From Novosphingobium silvae (GTDB taxonomy: Bacteria; Pseudomonadota; Alphaproteobacteria; Sphingomonadales; Sphingomonadaceae): a stretch of 64,000 bases of DNA. Location: positions 1-64,000 of the forward strand of contig NZ_WVTD01000011.1 in the NCBI RefSeq assembly GCF_009856825.1. The letters run 5' to 3'. Shown here one piece after another: positions 1-10,119 of this stretch. A program made the translations under genes and the position numbers. Numbering within the stretch: position 1 is the first letter of the stretch; each line of letters opens with the position of its first letter. The notes under the pieces are model-generated. The model did not search any database, was not told the DNA's origin, and was given only the letters and a program-made list of their open reading frames with translations.

Positions 1-55
1 CTGACCACGACACGATCAGATCCGCCTGCACATCACCATCACGTCGCATCGCCAT
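1..55 (-). CDS. Possible 5' end of a transposase gene (partial)
   Basis: An ATG at 55 on the minus strand opens a frame of 18 codons that stays open to the window edge. The peptide begins MAMRRDGDVQADLIVSWS, which resembles my recollection of the N-terminus of IS1182/IS5-type transposases (an RRDGD start, followed in those proteins by a PRSPGH motif). A GAAGG sequence lies about 12 nt upstream. It sits 66 nt downstream of the XRE gene on the same strand, so it could also be a third gene of that unit. With only 18 residues visible the family assignment is a guess. Confidence 0.3.
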   Translation of the reverse strand, partial: MAMRRDGDVQADLIVSWS

Positions 56-121
56 CGTCGCTGACCGCCTTCTTTCCGTATCCAGGCTGAATCAGATCAC
101 ACCGACTTCGTCAACGCGCTG

Positions 122-436
122 TTAGGCTTTGTCACGTTCAGCCGGACGAAGGTTTTCTAGAAGCTGCAAAACCTTCTCAGCTATGATTAGCTGTCCTCTC
201 CGTGCAATGGGTTGTCCTTCTATCTCTTCGGCAAAGAAGAGAAGTTGAGACATTTTAATGTCCATTGCCTCGCTGTAAGCCGCCAAAAGGTCCATACTTA
301 CGGACTTGTTGGCGTTCTCGATGTCCGAAACCAAGGATTGTGCAACCCCGAGCTTAGCAGCCATCTCAGCTTGCGAGTACCGACAATACAAACGAAGCAA
401 TCGCAGTGCTTCATTAATTGTAGGTCGTTTCGTCAT
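122..436 (-). CDS. XRE-family helix-turn-helix regulator, 104 aa
   Basis: This small DNA-binding protein has a Cro/CI-type HTH at about residues 6-60: an LRLLRLYCRYSQAEMAAKLG first half, then VAQSLVSDIENANKSV as the recognition part. The remaining roughly 45 residues are a helical tail, probably for dimerisation. I chose the ATG at 436 because GAGAGAAAT precedes it; an open frame continues upstream but is Arg/Pro-rich and not protein-like. The gene is AT-richer than its neighbours, which suggests recent acquisition. A 44-residue membrane peptide gene lies 41 nt upstream on the same strand, so the two are probably co-transcribed. XRE proteins in such two-gene units usually repress their own promoter; the target here is unknown. 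Confidence 0.85.
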   Translation of the reverse strand: MTKRPTINEALRLLRLYCRYSQAEMAAKLGVAQSLVSDIENANKSVSMDLLAAYSEAMDIKMSQLLFFAEEIEGQPIARRGQLIIAEKVLQLLENLRPAERDKA

Positions 437-477
437 ATCATTTCTCTCAGGTACGCGGGCTGTCCCGAGGTCACCGC

Positions 478-612
478 CTATTCGTGATGCTTTGATAAAA
501 GCGCCAGAAAGGAAACCACCCGGCCAACCGCGATAACTACCTTCGCAAGAAGGAGCCATTTTGATGGGGCGGGCGGCTGGTGCCGCTGCGTGCGAGGGTC
601 TTTGTTGCTCAT
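478..612 (-). CDS. Small single-pass membrane peptide, 44 aa
   Basis: The ATG at 612 is preceded by a near-ideal AAGGAG with 6-7 nt spacing, much better than chance. The product has a basic, Pro-rich N-terminus (SNKDPRTQRHQPPAPS), one hydrophobic segment at about residues 19-39 (WLLLAKVVIAVGRVVSFLALL) and a short charged tail KHHE. It lies 41 nt upstream of, and on the same strand as, the XRE regulator. I recognise no family. A small hydrophobic peptide next to an XRE protein recalls toxin/regulator or peptide-signal pairs, but nothing in the sequence proves that. Confidence 0.5.
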   Translation of the reverse strand: MSNKDPRTQRHQPPAPSKWLLLAKVVIAVGRVVSFLALLSKHHE

Positions 613-768
613 TTGGCGCTCCTTGTTCGGCCACACCGATCCAACTGATCGGCGCCCGTCGGCACAGGTAGGAGCTATGTTCCGGAGCGCTTTTACCTCG
701 GGCATGCCGCGTCCGGTCCCGGACGGGCGCGGCTCGCCGCCCCCCCCCTCGAGACACAGGTCATGGTT

Positions 769-785
769 GAGAGGACAATCCTCTC
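769..785. promoter_or_regulatory. Perfect 7-3-7 palindrome, candidate operator
   Basis: GAGAGGA-CAA-TCCTCTC is a perfect inverted repeat about 157 bp upstream of the small peptide start. A matching half site, TGTCCTCTC, occurs at 192-200 inside the XRE gene. Size and symmetry suit a dimeric HTH regulator such as the adjacent XRE protein. Binding is inferred only from position. Confidence 0.35.
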
Positions 786-1225
786 ACAGGGCTTGTTCTC
801 GCCCCAGCTTCTGACGGGTTCAGTGTGAGCTACCATCGCCAAACCTAGCTAGAGGCCAACCGAGAATGCCGCAAGATCGCTTATCACCAGTGGAGATAAT
901 GTGCCATTATGACGCGGTTTTTAGCGAAGTCGAAGGTCTGTGCGGGTCGCCCGCTGCCCCGCGAGATACAATTTGGCAGGATTCTCAATCCGCTAAATAC
1001 GGTATGTGCTGTACCGACGATGAGTTATAGATCGACCTTGTAGCTGAATGTCGCGACCAGTTGCGAGGTGGATGGCGGTCTTTGGATCGTGCCGCCCCGA
1101 AGCGCCATTTGGATACCTGGCCGAGCGCCACAGAGGCTAATCAGCGCCCGCGGCAGCTTTCAGGATCGGCACTTGCTGCTTCAAATGACCGAGTTGGGCG
1201 CAAAGCTGCCAACGCGCCTCAATCC

Positions 1226-1254
1226 TTGACCCAGCCCCGCCAATCCCCTACAGG
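1226..1254 (+). promoter_or_regulatory. Possible promoter upstream of rpsL
   Basis: TTGACC at 1226-1231 and TACAGG at 1249-1254 are separated by 17 bp. The -35 is close to consensus, while the -10 matches only at T, A and A. If real, the rpsL leader would be about 415 nt. Alphaproteobacterial -10 boxes are loosely conserved, so this remains tentative. Confidence 0.25.
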
Positions 1255-1674
1255 CGCGCATCCCTCGCGGGTCTGCTCGCGGTGGACGACATAGAGCTGA
1301 ACATTGCCATTCCGGCGGTTTTATCAGGGTTTGCAGCGGTTTCGCCGCTGTCGGTCTTGCGGGACAGGTTCCTTCCTCCGATTCGGGGAAGGGCGGTCGG
1401 GTGGCAGAGTAATCCGGTTGCGCCTTGCGCCGGGTGGAGTGTTTTTCGGCTCACGCCTGCGGCCTTCGAATGGCTCGCGCAGGACCCTGGCGGTCCCGGT
1501 CCTTGCCGGTGATCGCGGTTCGCGCATTCCTTCGCTCCTCCGGCGTGACCCTTCTTCACACTCTTCCTTTCGCAGGCATGGCCGGGCCCGGTATCCAAAG
1601 CCGGGGTGCGATCGGTCCGCGTCGATCTCGTTCGGCGCGCATCCATCGCACTCCCATTTGAAAGAAGAGTATAG

Positions 1675-2046
1675 ATGCCCACTATCAACCAGCTGATCCG
1701 CAAGGGTCGCGAGCCGCAGAAGGCCAAGTCGAAGGTCCCTGCGATGGAGCAGAACCCGCAGAAGCGCGGCGTCTGCACCCGCGTGTACACCACGACCCCG
1801 AAGAAGCCGAACTCGGCTCTCCGCAAGGTCGCCAAGGTGCGCCTGACCAACAGCCGCGAAGTCATCTCGTACATCCCGGGTGAAGGCCACAACCTGCAGG
1901 AGCACTCGGTCGTGCTCATCCGCGGCGGCCGCGTCCGCGACCTTCCCGGCGTTCGCTACCACATCCTTCGCGGCGTGCTCGACACGCAGGGCGTCAAGGA
2001 TCGCAAGCAGAGCCGCTCGAAATACGGCGCCAAGCGTCCGAAGTAA
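1675..2046 (+). CDS. rpsL: 30S ribosomal protein S12
   Basis: S12 sits at the decoding centre of the small subunit and controls accuracy. The 123-residue product is full length and highly conserved: [10 protein letters not shown] at the start, [16 protein letters not shown] at residues 40-55 and [17 protein letters not shown] at 69-85. Lys43 is wild type, but residue 88 is Arg (codon CGC at 1936-1938) where E. coli and Mycobacterium have the streptomycin-contacting Lys. Asp89, the methylthiolation site in E. coli, is retained. GAAGAG precedes the ATG. It is first gene of the str operon, with rpsG 90 nt downstream. Confidence 0.99.
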   Translation: MPTINQLIRKGREPQKAKSKVPAMEQNPQKRGVCTRVYTTTPKKPNSALRKVAKVRLTNSREVISYIPGEGHNLQEHSVVLIRGGRVRDLPGVRYHILRGVLDTQGVKDRKQSRSKYGAKRPK

Positions 2047-2136
2047 GTCGCTGGCGGCGTGAAGAACGCCGCGCGATACGGATTTACCGGACGGTGAGCG
2101 CCAGGCGCCCGGCCGAAAGAACAAGGAATACCAACG

Positions 2137-2607
2137 ATGTCACGTCGTCGTCGTCCCGAGAAGCGGGAAATCCTGCCCGATCCCAAGTTCGGAGATCTCA
2201 TCCTGTCGAAGTTCATGAACAACCTCATGTACGACGGCAAGAAGTCGGTCGCCGAAGCGATCGTCTACGGCGCCATGGAAACCATGGAAGCCCGCGCTAA
2301 GACCGATCCGGTCCAGCTGTTCCACGACGCGCTGAACAACGTGAAGCCGCAGATCGAAGTGCGCTCGCGCCGTGTCGGCGGTGCGACCTACCAGGTCCCC
2401 GTGGAAGTGCGTCCCGAGCGCTCGCAGGCTCTCGCCATCCGCTGGCTGATCGGCGCGGCGCGCAACCGTCCCGAGACCACCATGGCCGCGCGCCTCTCGG
2501 GCGAGCTGCTCGATGCCGCCAACAACCGCGGCAACGCGGTCAAGAAGCGCGAAGACACGCACCGCATGGCGGACGCGAACCGCGCCTTCTCGCACTACCG
2601 CTGGTAA
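2137..2607 (+). CDS. rpsG: 30S ribosomal protein S7
   Basis: S7 nucleates assembly of the 30S head by binding the 3' major domain of 16S rRNA and contacts the E-site tRNA. The 156-residue product begins [19 protein letters not shown] and carries the conserved [18 protein letters not shown] beta-hairpin at about residues 76-93 and a YRW C-terminus; this is the usual bacterial length. AAGGA lies before the ATG. In E. coli S7 is the translational repressor of the str operon, with its target between rpsL and rpsG. The 90-nt gap here could host such a site, but I did not identify one. Confidence 0.99.
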   Translation: MSRRRRPEKREILPDPKFGDLILSKFMNNLMYDGKKSVAEAIVYGAMETMEARAKTDPVQLFHDALNNVKPQIEVRSRRVGGATYQVPVEVRPERSQALAIRWLIGAARNRPETTMAARLSGELLDAANNRGNAVKKREDTHRMADANRAFSHYRW

Positions 2608-2724
2608 TGCACGGTGTTGCGCCCGGGTGAACTGGTCATCCGGGCGTCACACTTTTATTTCAGGGGGCAAGGTCTTATCTGAAGGCCGCTTTCCGCTCCC
2701 GAAACCCTCGCTAAGGATTCTCCC

Positions 2725-4809
2725 ATGGCACGCAGCCATCCGCTGAATATGTACCGCAACATCGGTATTATGGCGCACATCGACGCTGGCAAGACCACGA
2801 CGACCGAGCGCATCCTCTACTACACCGGCAAGTCCTACAAGATCGGCGAAGTGCACGACGGCGCTGCGACCATGGACTGGATGGAGCAGGAGCAGGAACG
2901 CGGCATCACCATCACCTCGGCAGCGACCACCTGCTTCTGGACTTCCGAGGGCCAGGAATACCGCATCAACATCATCGACACCCCCGGGCACGTCGACTTC
3001 ACCATCGAAGTCGAGCGTTCGCTGCGCGTGCTCGACGGTGCGGTTGCATGCTTCGACGGCGTTGCCGGCGTTGAGCCGCAGTCGGAAACCGTGTGGCGTC
3101 AGGCCGACAAGTACGGCGTGCCGCGCATGTGCTTCATCAACAAGCTCGACCGCACCGGCGCGAACTTCAAGTACTGCGTGCAGTCGATCATCGACCGCCT
3201 CGGTGCGACGCCTGCCGTGCTCTACATCCCGATCGGCCTCGAAGCCGACCTGAAGGGCCTGGTCGACCTCGTCCACAACCGCGCGATCGTCTGGAAGGAC
3301 GAGTCGCTGGGCGCCGAGTTCTTTTACGAGGAAATCCCGGCCGATCTGGCTGACGAAGCCGCCGAGTACCGCACCAAGCTCATCGAGCTCGCCGTCGAGC
3401 AGGACGACGAGGCGATGGAAGCGTACCTCGAAGGCAACGAGCCCGACGTCGACACCCTCAAGGCGCTGATCCGCAAGGGCACGCTGGGCCACGCCTTCGT
3501 TCCGGTCGTCTGCGGCTCGGCGTTTAAGAACAAGGGCGTGCAGCCCTTGCTCGACGCCGTCGTCGATTACCTGCCTTCGCCGCTCGACATCGAAGACGTC
3601 CAGGGTGTCAAGGTCGATTCCGACGAGCCCGACAGCCGTCCGCCGGAAGACAGCGCACCGTTCTCGGCGCTTGCCTTCAAGGTCATGAACGACCCGTTCG
3701 TGGGCTCGCTCACCTTCTGCCGCATCTATTCGGGTACCCTTTCCAAGGGTTCGTACCTGAACTCGGTGAAGGGCAAGAAGGAGAAGGTCGGCCGCATCCT
3801 CGAGATGCACGCCAACGACCGCAAGGACATCGAAGAGGCTTACGCCGGCGACATCGTCGCGCTGGCCGGCATGAAGGAAACCACCACGGGCGACACGCTC
3901 TGCGCTGAAAAGGCGCCGATCGTGCTCGAGCGCATGGAGTTCCCCGAGCCGGTCATCGAGCTCTCGGTCGAACCGAAGACTAAGGCCGACCAGGAGAAGA
4001 TGGGCGTTGCGCTCAATCGTCTCTCGGCCGAGGATCCCTCGTTCCGCGTCACCACCGACCACGAGTCGGGCCAGACCATCATCAAGGGCATGGGCGAGCT
4101 TCACCTCGACATCATTGTCGATCGCATGCGCCGCGAGTTCAAGGTTGAGGCCAACGTCGGTGCGCCGCAGGTGGCTTACCGCGAGTACCTGGGCAAGCCG
4201 GTCGACATCGACTACACCCACAAGAAGCAGTCGGGCGGTACGGGTCAGTTCGGCCGCGTGAAGGTCAAGGTCACGCCGGGTGAGCGCGGTTCGGGCATCA
4301 CCTTCAAGGACGAGATCAAGGGCGGTAACATTCCGAAGGAATATATCCCCGCGATCGAGAAGGGCATGCGTGAGACGGCAGCCTCGGGCTCGCTCGTCGG
4401 CTTTCCGATCATCGACTTCGACATCACCCTGTATGACGGTTCGTACCACGACGTCGACTCGTCCGCCCTGGCGTTCGAAATCGCCGGCCGCGGTGCGATG
4501 CGCGAAGTGGCGCAGAAGGCAGGCATTAAGCTGCTCGAGCCGATCATGAAGGTCGAGGTCGTGACCCCGGAAGAGTTCATGGGCGACGTCATCGGCGACC
4601 TCAACTCGCGTCGTGGCCAGATCCAGGGCACCGACAGCCGTGGCAACGCGCAGGTCGTGGAGGCCAATGTGCCGCTCGCGAACATGTTCGGCTACGTGAA
4701 CACGCTGCGTTCGTTCACCCAGGGTCGTGCGCAGTACACCATGATCTTCTCGCACTACGACGAGGTTCCGGCCAACGTCGCCGCGGAAGTCAAGGAGAAG
4801 CTTGCCTGA
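2725..4809 (+). CDS. fusA: Translation elongation factor G
   Basis: EF-G is the GTPase that drives ribosomal translocation and, with RRF, recycling. The 694-residue protein has the full five-domain length. GTPase motifs are visible: P-loop AHIDAGKTT at residues 17-25, the RGITI switch I sequence, DTPGH at 85-89 and NKLD at 139-142. C-terminal domain IV/V sequences such as GGTGQFGRV and GEFHLD-like GELHLDII are present. AAGGA precedes the ATG. It lies between rpsG and tuf, the normal str-operon position. Confidence 0.99.
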   Translation: MARSHPLNMYRNIGIMAHIDAGKTTTTERILYYTGKSYKIGEVHDGAATMDWMEQEQERGITITSAATTCFWTSEGQEYRINIIDTPGHVDFTIEVERSLRVLDGAVACFDGVAGVEPQSETVWRQADKYGVPRMCFINKLDRTGANFKYCVQSIIDRLGATPAVLYIPIGLEADLKGLVDLVHNRAIVWKDESLGAEFFYEEIPADLADEAAEYRTKLIELAVEQDDEAMEAYLEGNEPDVDTLKALIRKGTLGHAFVPVVCGSAFKNKGVQPLLDAVVDYLPSPLDIEDVQGVKVDSDEPDSRPPEDSAPFSALAFKVMNDPFVGSLTFCRIYSGTLSKGSYLNSVKGKKEKVGRILEMHANDRKDIEEAYAGDIVALAGMKETTTGDTLCAEKAPIVLERMEFPEPVIELSVEPKTKADQEKMGVALNRLSAEDPSFRVTTDHESGQTIIKGMGELHLDIIVDRMRREFKVEANVGAPQVAYREYLGKPVDIDYTHKKQSGGTGQFGRVKVKVTPGERGSGITFKDEIKGGNIPKEYIPAIEKGMRETAASGSLVGFPIIDFDITLYDGSYHDVDSSALAFEIAGRGAMREVAQKAGIKLLEPIMKVEVVTPEEFMGDVIGDLNSRRGQIQGTDSRGNAQVVEANVPLANMFGYVNTLRSFTQGRAQYTMIFSHYDEVPANVAAEVKEKLA

Positions 4810-4901
4810 CGGCAGGATTGGTTCTAGGGGCGGCGCCTGCATCCGCGGGCTCCGCTCCGATACCCGCAGATTCGAAATCAAGACGAAAGAAGGTTTGAAA
4901 G

Positions 4902-6092
<1,191 letters not shown>

Positions 6093-6125
6093 TTCGCTGA
6101 TCGTCGGCTTCGGCTGAAAGTGATC

Positions 6126-6160
6126 GGCCCGGGCTCCTCCAGGAGCCCGGGCCTTTCGCG
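6126..6160 (+). terminator. Rho-independent terminator after tuf
   Basis: A 13-bp perfect stem, GGCCCGGGCTCCT (6126-6138) with AGGAGCCCGGGCC (6141-6153), is followed by TTTCGCGTTT. It separates the str unit from rpsJ and implies that rpsJ is transcribed from its own promoter or by readthrough. Confidence 0.8.
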
Positions 6161-6285
6161 TTTAATGAGCGGTGCCGCAGTTTTCCTGAAACTACCCCTT
6201 GCCCGACTCGTTGGCACGGTGTAGGGGCGCGGCTCGAATTTGACGGGACTTCGGTCCTTTGGCTCTTTCTCATCGGTAGTAGGTA

Positions 6286-6597
6286 ATGGAAGCTCAGAAC
6301 ATCCGTATCCGCCTGAAGGCGTTCGACCATCGCGTGCTCGACCAGGCCACTGGCGAAATCGCCGACACGGCCCGCCGCACCGGCGCTCTGATCCGGGGCC
6401 CCATTCCTCTGCCGACGAAGATCGAGAAGTTCACGGTCAACCGTGGTCCGCACATCGACAAGAAGTCGCGTGAGCAGTTCGAAGTCCGCACCTACAAGCG
6501 CCTGCTTGACATCGTGCAGCCGAACGCCGCTACCGTCGACGCTCTGATGAAGCTGGACCTCGCGGCCGGCGTGAACGTCGAGATCAAGCTGGCCTGA
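6286..6597 (+). CDS. rpsJ: 30S ribosomal protein S10 (NusE)
   Basis: S10 is a 30S head protein that also acts as NusE in transcription antitermination with NusB. The 103-residue product is complete: [17 protein letters not shown] at the start, [19 protein letters not shown] in the middle and LLDIVQP near the end. The ribosome binding site is weak (TAGGT only). The gene is isolated on both sides, by the tuf terminator upstream and by a 328-nt spacer before rplC. In most bacteria rpsJ and rplC are close together. Confidence 0.98.
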   Translation: MEAQNIRIRLKAFDHRVLDQATGEIADTARRTGALIRGPIPLPTKIEKFTVNRGPHIDKKSREQFEVRTYKRLLDIVQPNAATVDALMKLDLAAGVNVEIKLA

Positions 6598-6925
6598 GCC
6601 GGTTTCAGGGGTGGCCTGAGAAGGTCGCCCCGCTGGTCCTTTCCGATCGGACCTTAAACGATCGAGGCTTTTTCTTGTCGGCTCCTAAAGCCGGCTTTGC
6701 GGGGAGAAACCCGCAGAGACAGCGCCCCGAAGGGAAACCGGAGGGGACACAAGGGATACCTTCGGCATGGCCTACGGGAAATGCCGGGAATGCGTCCCCC
6801 GTCTCGTTTCCGCGGCCCATGTGGGTTCGCAGGGGACACCTGACCCGGACGGGGTACGTATCACACACAGGGTTGGACATGCGTGCGGGGAAGGTCCTGC
6901 GTACGCCTCTGTAAGGAGTAAGGTC
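6598..6925. other. Structured 328-nt spacer between rpsJ and rplC
   Basis: No gene is here. Several potential RNA structures are visible: GGTCC...GGACC at 6634-6652, the 12-bp palindrome AAAGCCGGCTTT at 6687-6698, and an overlapping hairpin TGCGGG-GAGAAA-CCCGCA at 6698-6715. The rplC frame is open through much of the spacer, but the real start has an excellent ribosome binding site at its end. The length and the competing hairpins suggest a regulatory leader for the S10 operon. It does not look like the gammaproteobacterial S10 leader, which lies before rpsJ. Confidence 0.5.
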
Positions 6926-7681
6926 ATGCGTACCGGCGTGATCGCAAAGAAAGTCGGGATGACCCGCCTGTTCCAGGAGGACGGTCGCCATGTGCCCGTC
7001 ACTGTCCTGGCCCTGGAGGATTGCCAGGTGGTTTCGGTTCGCACCGCAGATCGTGACGGTTACGTCGCGGTTCAGCTCGGTGCAGGCGAAGCCAAGCAGA
7101 AGAACGTCGCCAAGCCGCAGCGCGAGCACTTCGCCAAGGCTCAGGTTCCCCTCAAGATGCGCGTCGCGGAATTCCGCGTCGCCGACGACGCCCTCCTCGA
7201 GGTTGGCGCCACGATCGCAGCCTCGCACTTCGTGCCCGGCCAGCTGGTCGACGTGGGCGGCCACACGCAGGGCAAGGGCTTCCAGGGCGCGATGAAGCGC
7301 TGGGGCTTCGGCGGTATGCGCGCCACTCACGGCGTCTCGATCTCGCACCGTGCACACGGTTCGACGGGTAACCGCCAGGATCCGGGCAAGGTCTTCAAGA
7401 ACAAGAAGATGGCCGGCCACATGGGCGACCGCCAGCGCACCCAGCAGAACCTCGAAGTCGTCCGCGTGGACGACGAGCGTGGCCTGATCTTCGTGAAGGG
7501 CTCGGTCCCGGGCTCGAAGAACGCCTGGCTCACCGTTTCGGACGCCGTCAAGGTCGACCGTCACGCCGAGGCTCCGTACCCGGCAGGGCTCAAGGCTGCT
7601 GCCAACACCAATGAACCGGCCGCTGCCGAGACCCCCGCAGACGTGGCGGCTCCCGAGGCGACCGAAGGCCAGGAGGGCTAA
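6926..7681 (+). CDS. rplC: 50S ribosomal protein L3
   Basis: L3 is an early-assembly 23S rRNA binder whose loop reaches the peptidyl transferase centre. The 251-residue product has [15 protein letters not shown] at the start and the central [17 protein letters not shown] and [28 protein letters not shown] loop. It is about 40 residues longer than E. coli L3 because of an Ala/Glu/Pro-rich, acidic tail from about residue 222 ([20 protein letters not shown]). The ATG at 6926 follows GTAAGGAGTAAGG. The rplD start lies 3 nt after its stop. Confidence 0.97.
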   Translation: MRTGVIAKKVGMTRLFQEDGRHVPVTVLALEDCQVVSVRTADRDGYVAVQLGAGEAKQKNVAKPQREHFAKAQVPLKMRVAEFRVADDALLEVGATIAASHFVPGQLVDVGGHTQGKGFQGAMKRWGFGGMRATHGVSISHRAHGSTGNRQDPGKVFKNKKMAGHMGDRQRTQQNLEVVRVDDERGLIFVKGSVPGSKNAWLTVSDAVKVDRHAEAPYPAGLKAAANTNEPAAAETPADVAAPEATEGQEG

Positions 7682-7684
7682 GTC

Positions 7685-8311
7685 GTGAAGGTTCAGGTCC
7701 TCAACATCGATGGTTCGGCCGGCAACGGCGACATCGAGCTTTCGGACGACGTGTTCGGCCTCGAGCCGCGCGCGGACATCCTGCACCGCGTCGTCACCTG
7801 GCAGCTCGAGAACCGTCGCGGCATCGCCCGTGCGACCCGCGAGCGTTCGGAAGTTGCCCGCACGGGCAAGAAGTTCGGTCGCCAGAAGGGCGGCGGCACG
7901 GCTCGCCACGGCGACCGCGCAGCTCCGGTCTTCATCGGCGGTGGTAAGGCTCACGGTGCCCGTCGCCGCGAGTTCAACGTCTCGCTGAACAAGAAGATCC
8001 GCGCACTCGGTCTGAAGATGGCTCTCTCGGCCAAGGCCCAGAACGGTCTCGTGATCGTCGACTCGCTTGACGTCGCCGATGCCAAGACCAAGGCGCTTGC
8101 CGGTCAGCTCGCCAAGGCGAACTTCGGCAAGAAGGTTCTCGTCATGGACGGTGAGCAGGTCAACGAGGGCTTCGCGCTCGCGGCCCGCAACATCATCGGC
8201 GTCAACGTGCTTCCTGCTGTCGGCGCCAATGTCTACGACATCCTGAAGCATGATACGCTGGTGCTGACGCGCGCCGCTGTCGAGAAGCTGGAGGCGCGTT
8301 TCAATGGCTAA
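7685..8311 (+). CDS. rplD: 50S ribosomal protein L4
   Basis: L4 binds 23S rRNA and its extended loop lines the peptide exit tunnel. The 208-residue product starts from GTG ([18 protein letters not shown]), with AGGAGG at the end of rplC as ribosome binding site. The tunnel loop [17 protein letters not shown] (about residues 62-78) is intact. In E. coli L4 represses the S10 operon at transcription and translation; the unusual spacer before rplC is a candidate control site here, but that is inference. It overlaps rplW by 8 nt. Confidence 0.98.
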   Translation: MKVQVLNIDGSAGNGDIELSDDVFGLEPRADILHRVVTWQLENRRGIARATRERSEVARTGKKFGRQKGGGTARHGDRAAPVFIGGGKAHGARRREFNVSLNKKIRALGLKMALSAKAQNGLVIVDSLDVADAKTKALAGQLAKANFGKKVLVMDGEQVNEGFALAARNIIGVNVLPAVGANVYDILKHDTLVLTRAAVEKLEARFNG

Positions 8312-8612
8312 GACCGTGGACATCCGTCATTACGACGTGATCCTGTCGCCGCACATCACCGAGAAGTCGACTCTCCTTTCGGAGCACAATGCAGTCGTCT
8401 TCAAGGTTGCCGACAAGGCGACCAAGCCCGAGATCAAGGCCGCCGTCGAGGCGCTCTTCGATGTCAAGGTGACCGGCGTGAACACGCTCGTGACCAAGGG
8501 CAAGACCAAGCGCTGGCGCGGTAAGGCTTACCGTCGCAGCGACGTGAAGAAGGCGATTGTCACGCTGGCCGAAGGCCAGTCGATCGACGTCACCGAAGGC
8601 GTGCGGGGTTAA
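8304..8612 (+). CDS. rplW: 50S ribosomal protein L23
   Basis: L23 lies at the exit of the peptide tunnel and is the docking site for trigger factor and SRP. The 102-residue product contains [20 protein letters not shown] near the N-terminus and the conserved [16 protein letters not shown] near residues 66-81. Its start overlaps the end of rplD by 8 nt, which implies translational coupling. rplB begins 5 nt after the stop. Confidence 0.98.
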   Translation: MAKTVDIRHYDVILSPHITEKSTLLSEHNAVVFKVADKATKPEIKAAVEALFDVKVTGVNTLVTKGKTKRWRGKAYRRSDVKKAIVTLAEGQSIDVTEGVRG

Positions 8613-8617
8613 TTCCG

Positions 8618-9454
8618 ATGGCACTCAAGAACTACAACCCGACCAGCCCGGCACGCCGTGGCCTGGTCCTCGTCGACAAGTCGTCGCTCTGGAAGGGCAA
8701 GCCCGTCAAGGCGCTGACCGAAGGCAAGAGCAAGACCGGCGGCCGTAACAACAAGGGTCATGTGACCTCGCGCGGCATCGCCGGCGGTCACAAGCAGAAG
8801 TACCGCTTCATCGACTTCAAGCGTCGTAAGTGGGACATGGAAGCGACCGTCGAGCGGATCGAGTACGATCCCAATCGCACGGCCTTCATTGCTCTGGTGA
8901 AGTACACCGACGGCGAGCTGACCTACATCATCGCGCCGCAGCGTCTGGCCGTCGGCGACGTGATCGTCGCAGGCGAGAAGACCGACGTGAAGCCGGGCAA
9001 CGCCATGTTGCTCGCGCAGATGCCGGTCGGCACGATCTGCCACAACGTCGAGATGAAGCCCGGCAAGGGCGGCCAGATCGCGCGTTCGGCAGGCACCTAC
9101 GTGCAGGTCGTCGGCCGCGACCGCGGCATGGTCATCGTTCGTCTGAACTCGGGCGAGCAGCGCTACCTGCGTGGTGACTGCATGGGCACGGTTGGCGCGG
9201 TCTCGAACCCCGACAACTCGAACCAGACCCTCGCGAAGGCCGGCCGCAAGCGCTGGCTGGGCCGTCGTCCGCTGACCCGCGGTGTCGCCAAGAACCCGGT
9301 CGACCACCCGCACGGCGGTGGTGAAGGCCGTACCTCGGGCGGCCGTCACCCGGTCACTCCGTGGGGCAAGCCGACCAAGGGTGCGCGCACCCGCAACAAC
9401 AAGCAGACGGACAAGCTCATCATCCGTTCGCGTCACGCCAAGAAGAAGAGGTAA
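8618..9454 (+). CDS. rplB: 50S ribosomal protein L2
   Basis: L2 is required for subunit association and for peptidyl transferase centre assembly. The 278-residue product shows [14 protein letters not shown] at the start, the [16 protein letters not shown] rRNA-binding segment at about 59-74, and the C-terminal [21 protein letters not shown] loop with the conserved histidine essential for activity in E. coli L2. Length and motifs are typical. It is tightly packed between rplW and rpsS. Confidence 0.99.
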   Translation: MALKNYNPTSPARRGLVLVDKSSLWKGKPVKALTEGKSKTGGRNNKGHVTSRGIAGGHKQKYRFIDFKRRKWDMEATVERIEYDPNRTAFIALVKYTDGELTYIIAPQRLAVGDVIVAGEKTDVKPGNAMLLAQMPVGTICHNVEMKPGKGGQIARSAGTYVQVVGRDRGMVIVRLNSGEQRYLRGDCMGTVGAVSNPDNSNQTLAKAGRKRWLGRRPLTRGVAKNPVDHPHGGGEGRTSGGRHPVTPWGKPTKGARTRNNKQTDKLIIRSRHAKKKR

Positions 9455-9460
9455 GTCACG

Positions 9461-9742
9461 ATGGCACGTTCCGTCTGGAAAGGCCCCTTCGTCGACCTCT
9501 ACCTTCTCAAGAAGGCCGAAGTCGCGCAGGATGCCGGCAGCCGCGCTGGTCCGATCAAGACCTGGTCGCGTCGCTCCACCATTCTCCCGCAGTTCGTTGG
9601 TCTGACCTTCCAGGTCTACAACGGGCACAAGTTCATCCCCGTTGCGGTCAACGAGGACATGGTCGGTCACAAGCTGGGTGAGTTCGCTCCCACCCGCTCG
9701 TTCCCGGGTCATGCCGCCGACAAGAAGGGCAAGCGCAAGTGA
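9461..9742 (+). CDS. rpsS: 30S ribosomal protein S19
   Basis: S19 forms the 30S head complex with S13 near the A site. The 93-residue product begins [19 protein letters not shown], carries [22 protein letters not shown] and ends with [21 protein letters not shown], all standard. Its TGA overlaps the GTG start of rplV in a GTGA arrangement, so the two are translationally coupled. Confidence 0.98.
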   Translation: MARSVWKGPFVDLYLLKKAEVAQDAGSRAGPIKTWSRRSTILPQFVGLTFQVYNGHKFIPVAVNEDMVGHKLGEFAPTRSFPGHAADKKGKRK

Positions 9743-10116
9743 GCAAGCCAGCAGCACCCCGTCGCGTAGGTGACAAGGAGGCTCTCGCGGTCAACACGAA
9801 CATTCGTGGTTCGGCCCAGAAGCTCAACCTGGTCGCTGCCCTGATCCGTGGCCGCCGCGCCGAAGACGCGATGAACATCCTCGCGTTCTCGACCAAGGCG
9901 ATGGCCGTGGATGCCCGCAAGGTGCTCGCCTCGGCGATCGCCAACGCGGAGAACAACCACAACCTCGACGTCGACGCTCTCGTCGTCGCCGAGGCGTCGG
10001 TCGGCAAGTCGATCACCATGAAGCGTTTCCACGCTCGTGGCCGCGGCAAGTCCACCCGCATCCTCAAGCCGTTTTCGCGCCTGCGGATCGTCGTTCGCGA
10101 AGTCGAGGAGGCCTGA
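9739..10116 (+). CDS. rplV: 50S ribosomal protein L22
   Basis: L22 spans the 50S subunit and its beta-hairpin narrows the exit tunnel next to L4. The 125-residue product starts from GTG overlapping the rpsS stop by 4 nt. An N-terminal tail ([18 protein letters not shown]) precedes the core; the tunnel hairpin region [23 protein letters not shown] is at about 95-117. The macrolide-relevant loop looks unaltered. Confidence 0.97.
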   Translation: MSKPAAPRRVGDKEALAVNTNIRGSAQKLNLVAALIRGRRAEDAMNILAFSTKAMAVDARKVLASAIANAENNHNLDVDALVVAEASVGKSITMKRFHARGRGKSTRILKPFSRLRIVVREVEEA

Positions 10117-10119
10117 TCC

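Larger units (their letters stand above)
613..1674. other. Long gene-free spacer and rpsL leader
   Basis: About 1.06 kb without a convincing gene separates the accessory unit from rpsL. The left part is AT-richer, like the XRE gene. Visible structures are the palindrome at 769-785, a GCGGG-TCG-CCCGC hairpin near 938-950, a perfect CAGCGG-TTTCG-CCGCTG hairpin at 1334-1350, and paired AGGACC/GGTCCT arms near 1480-1502. No tRNA was found. The last few hundred bases are probably the transcribed leader of the str operon. Confidence 0.6.

Noticed and set aside
1390-1540. A tRNA-like sequence in the rpsL leader (TTCGAAT with GGCAGAG nearby)
   Set aside because: No acceptor or anticodon stem pairs can be formed.
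2647-4881. A 744-codon minus-strand frame opposite fusA
   Set aside because: It is antisense to the highly conserved EF-G gene and shows only mirrored codon bias.
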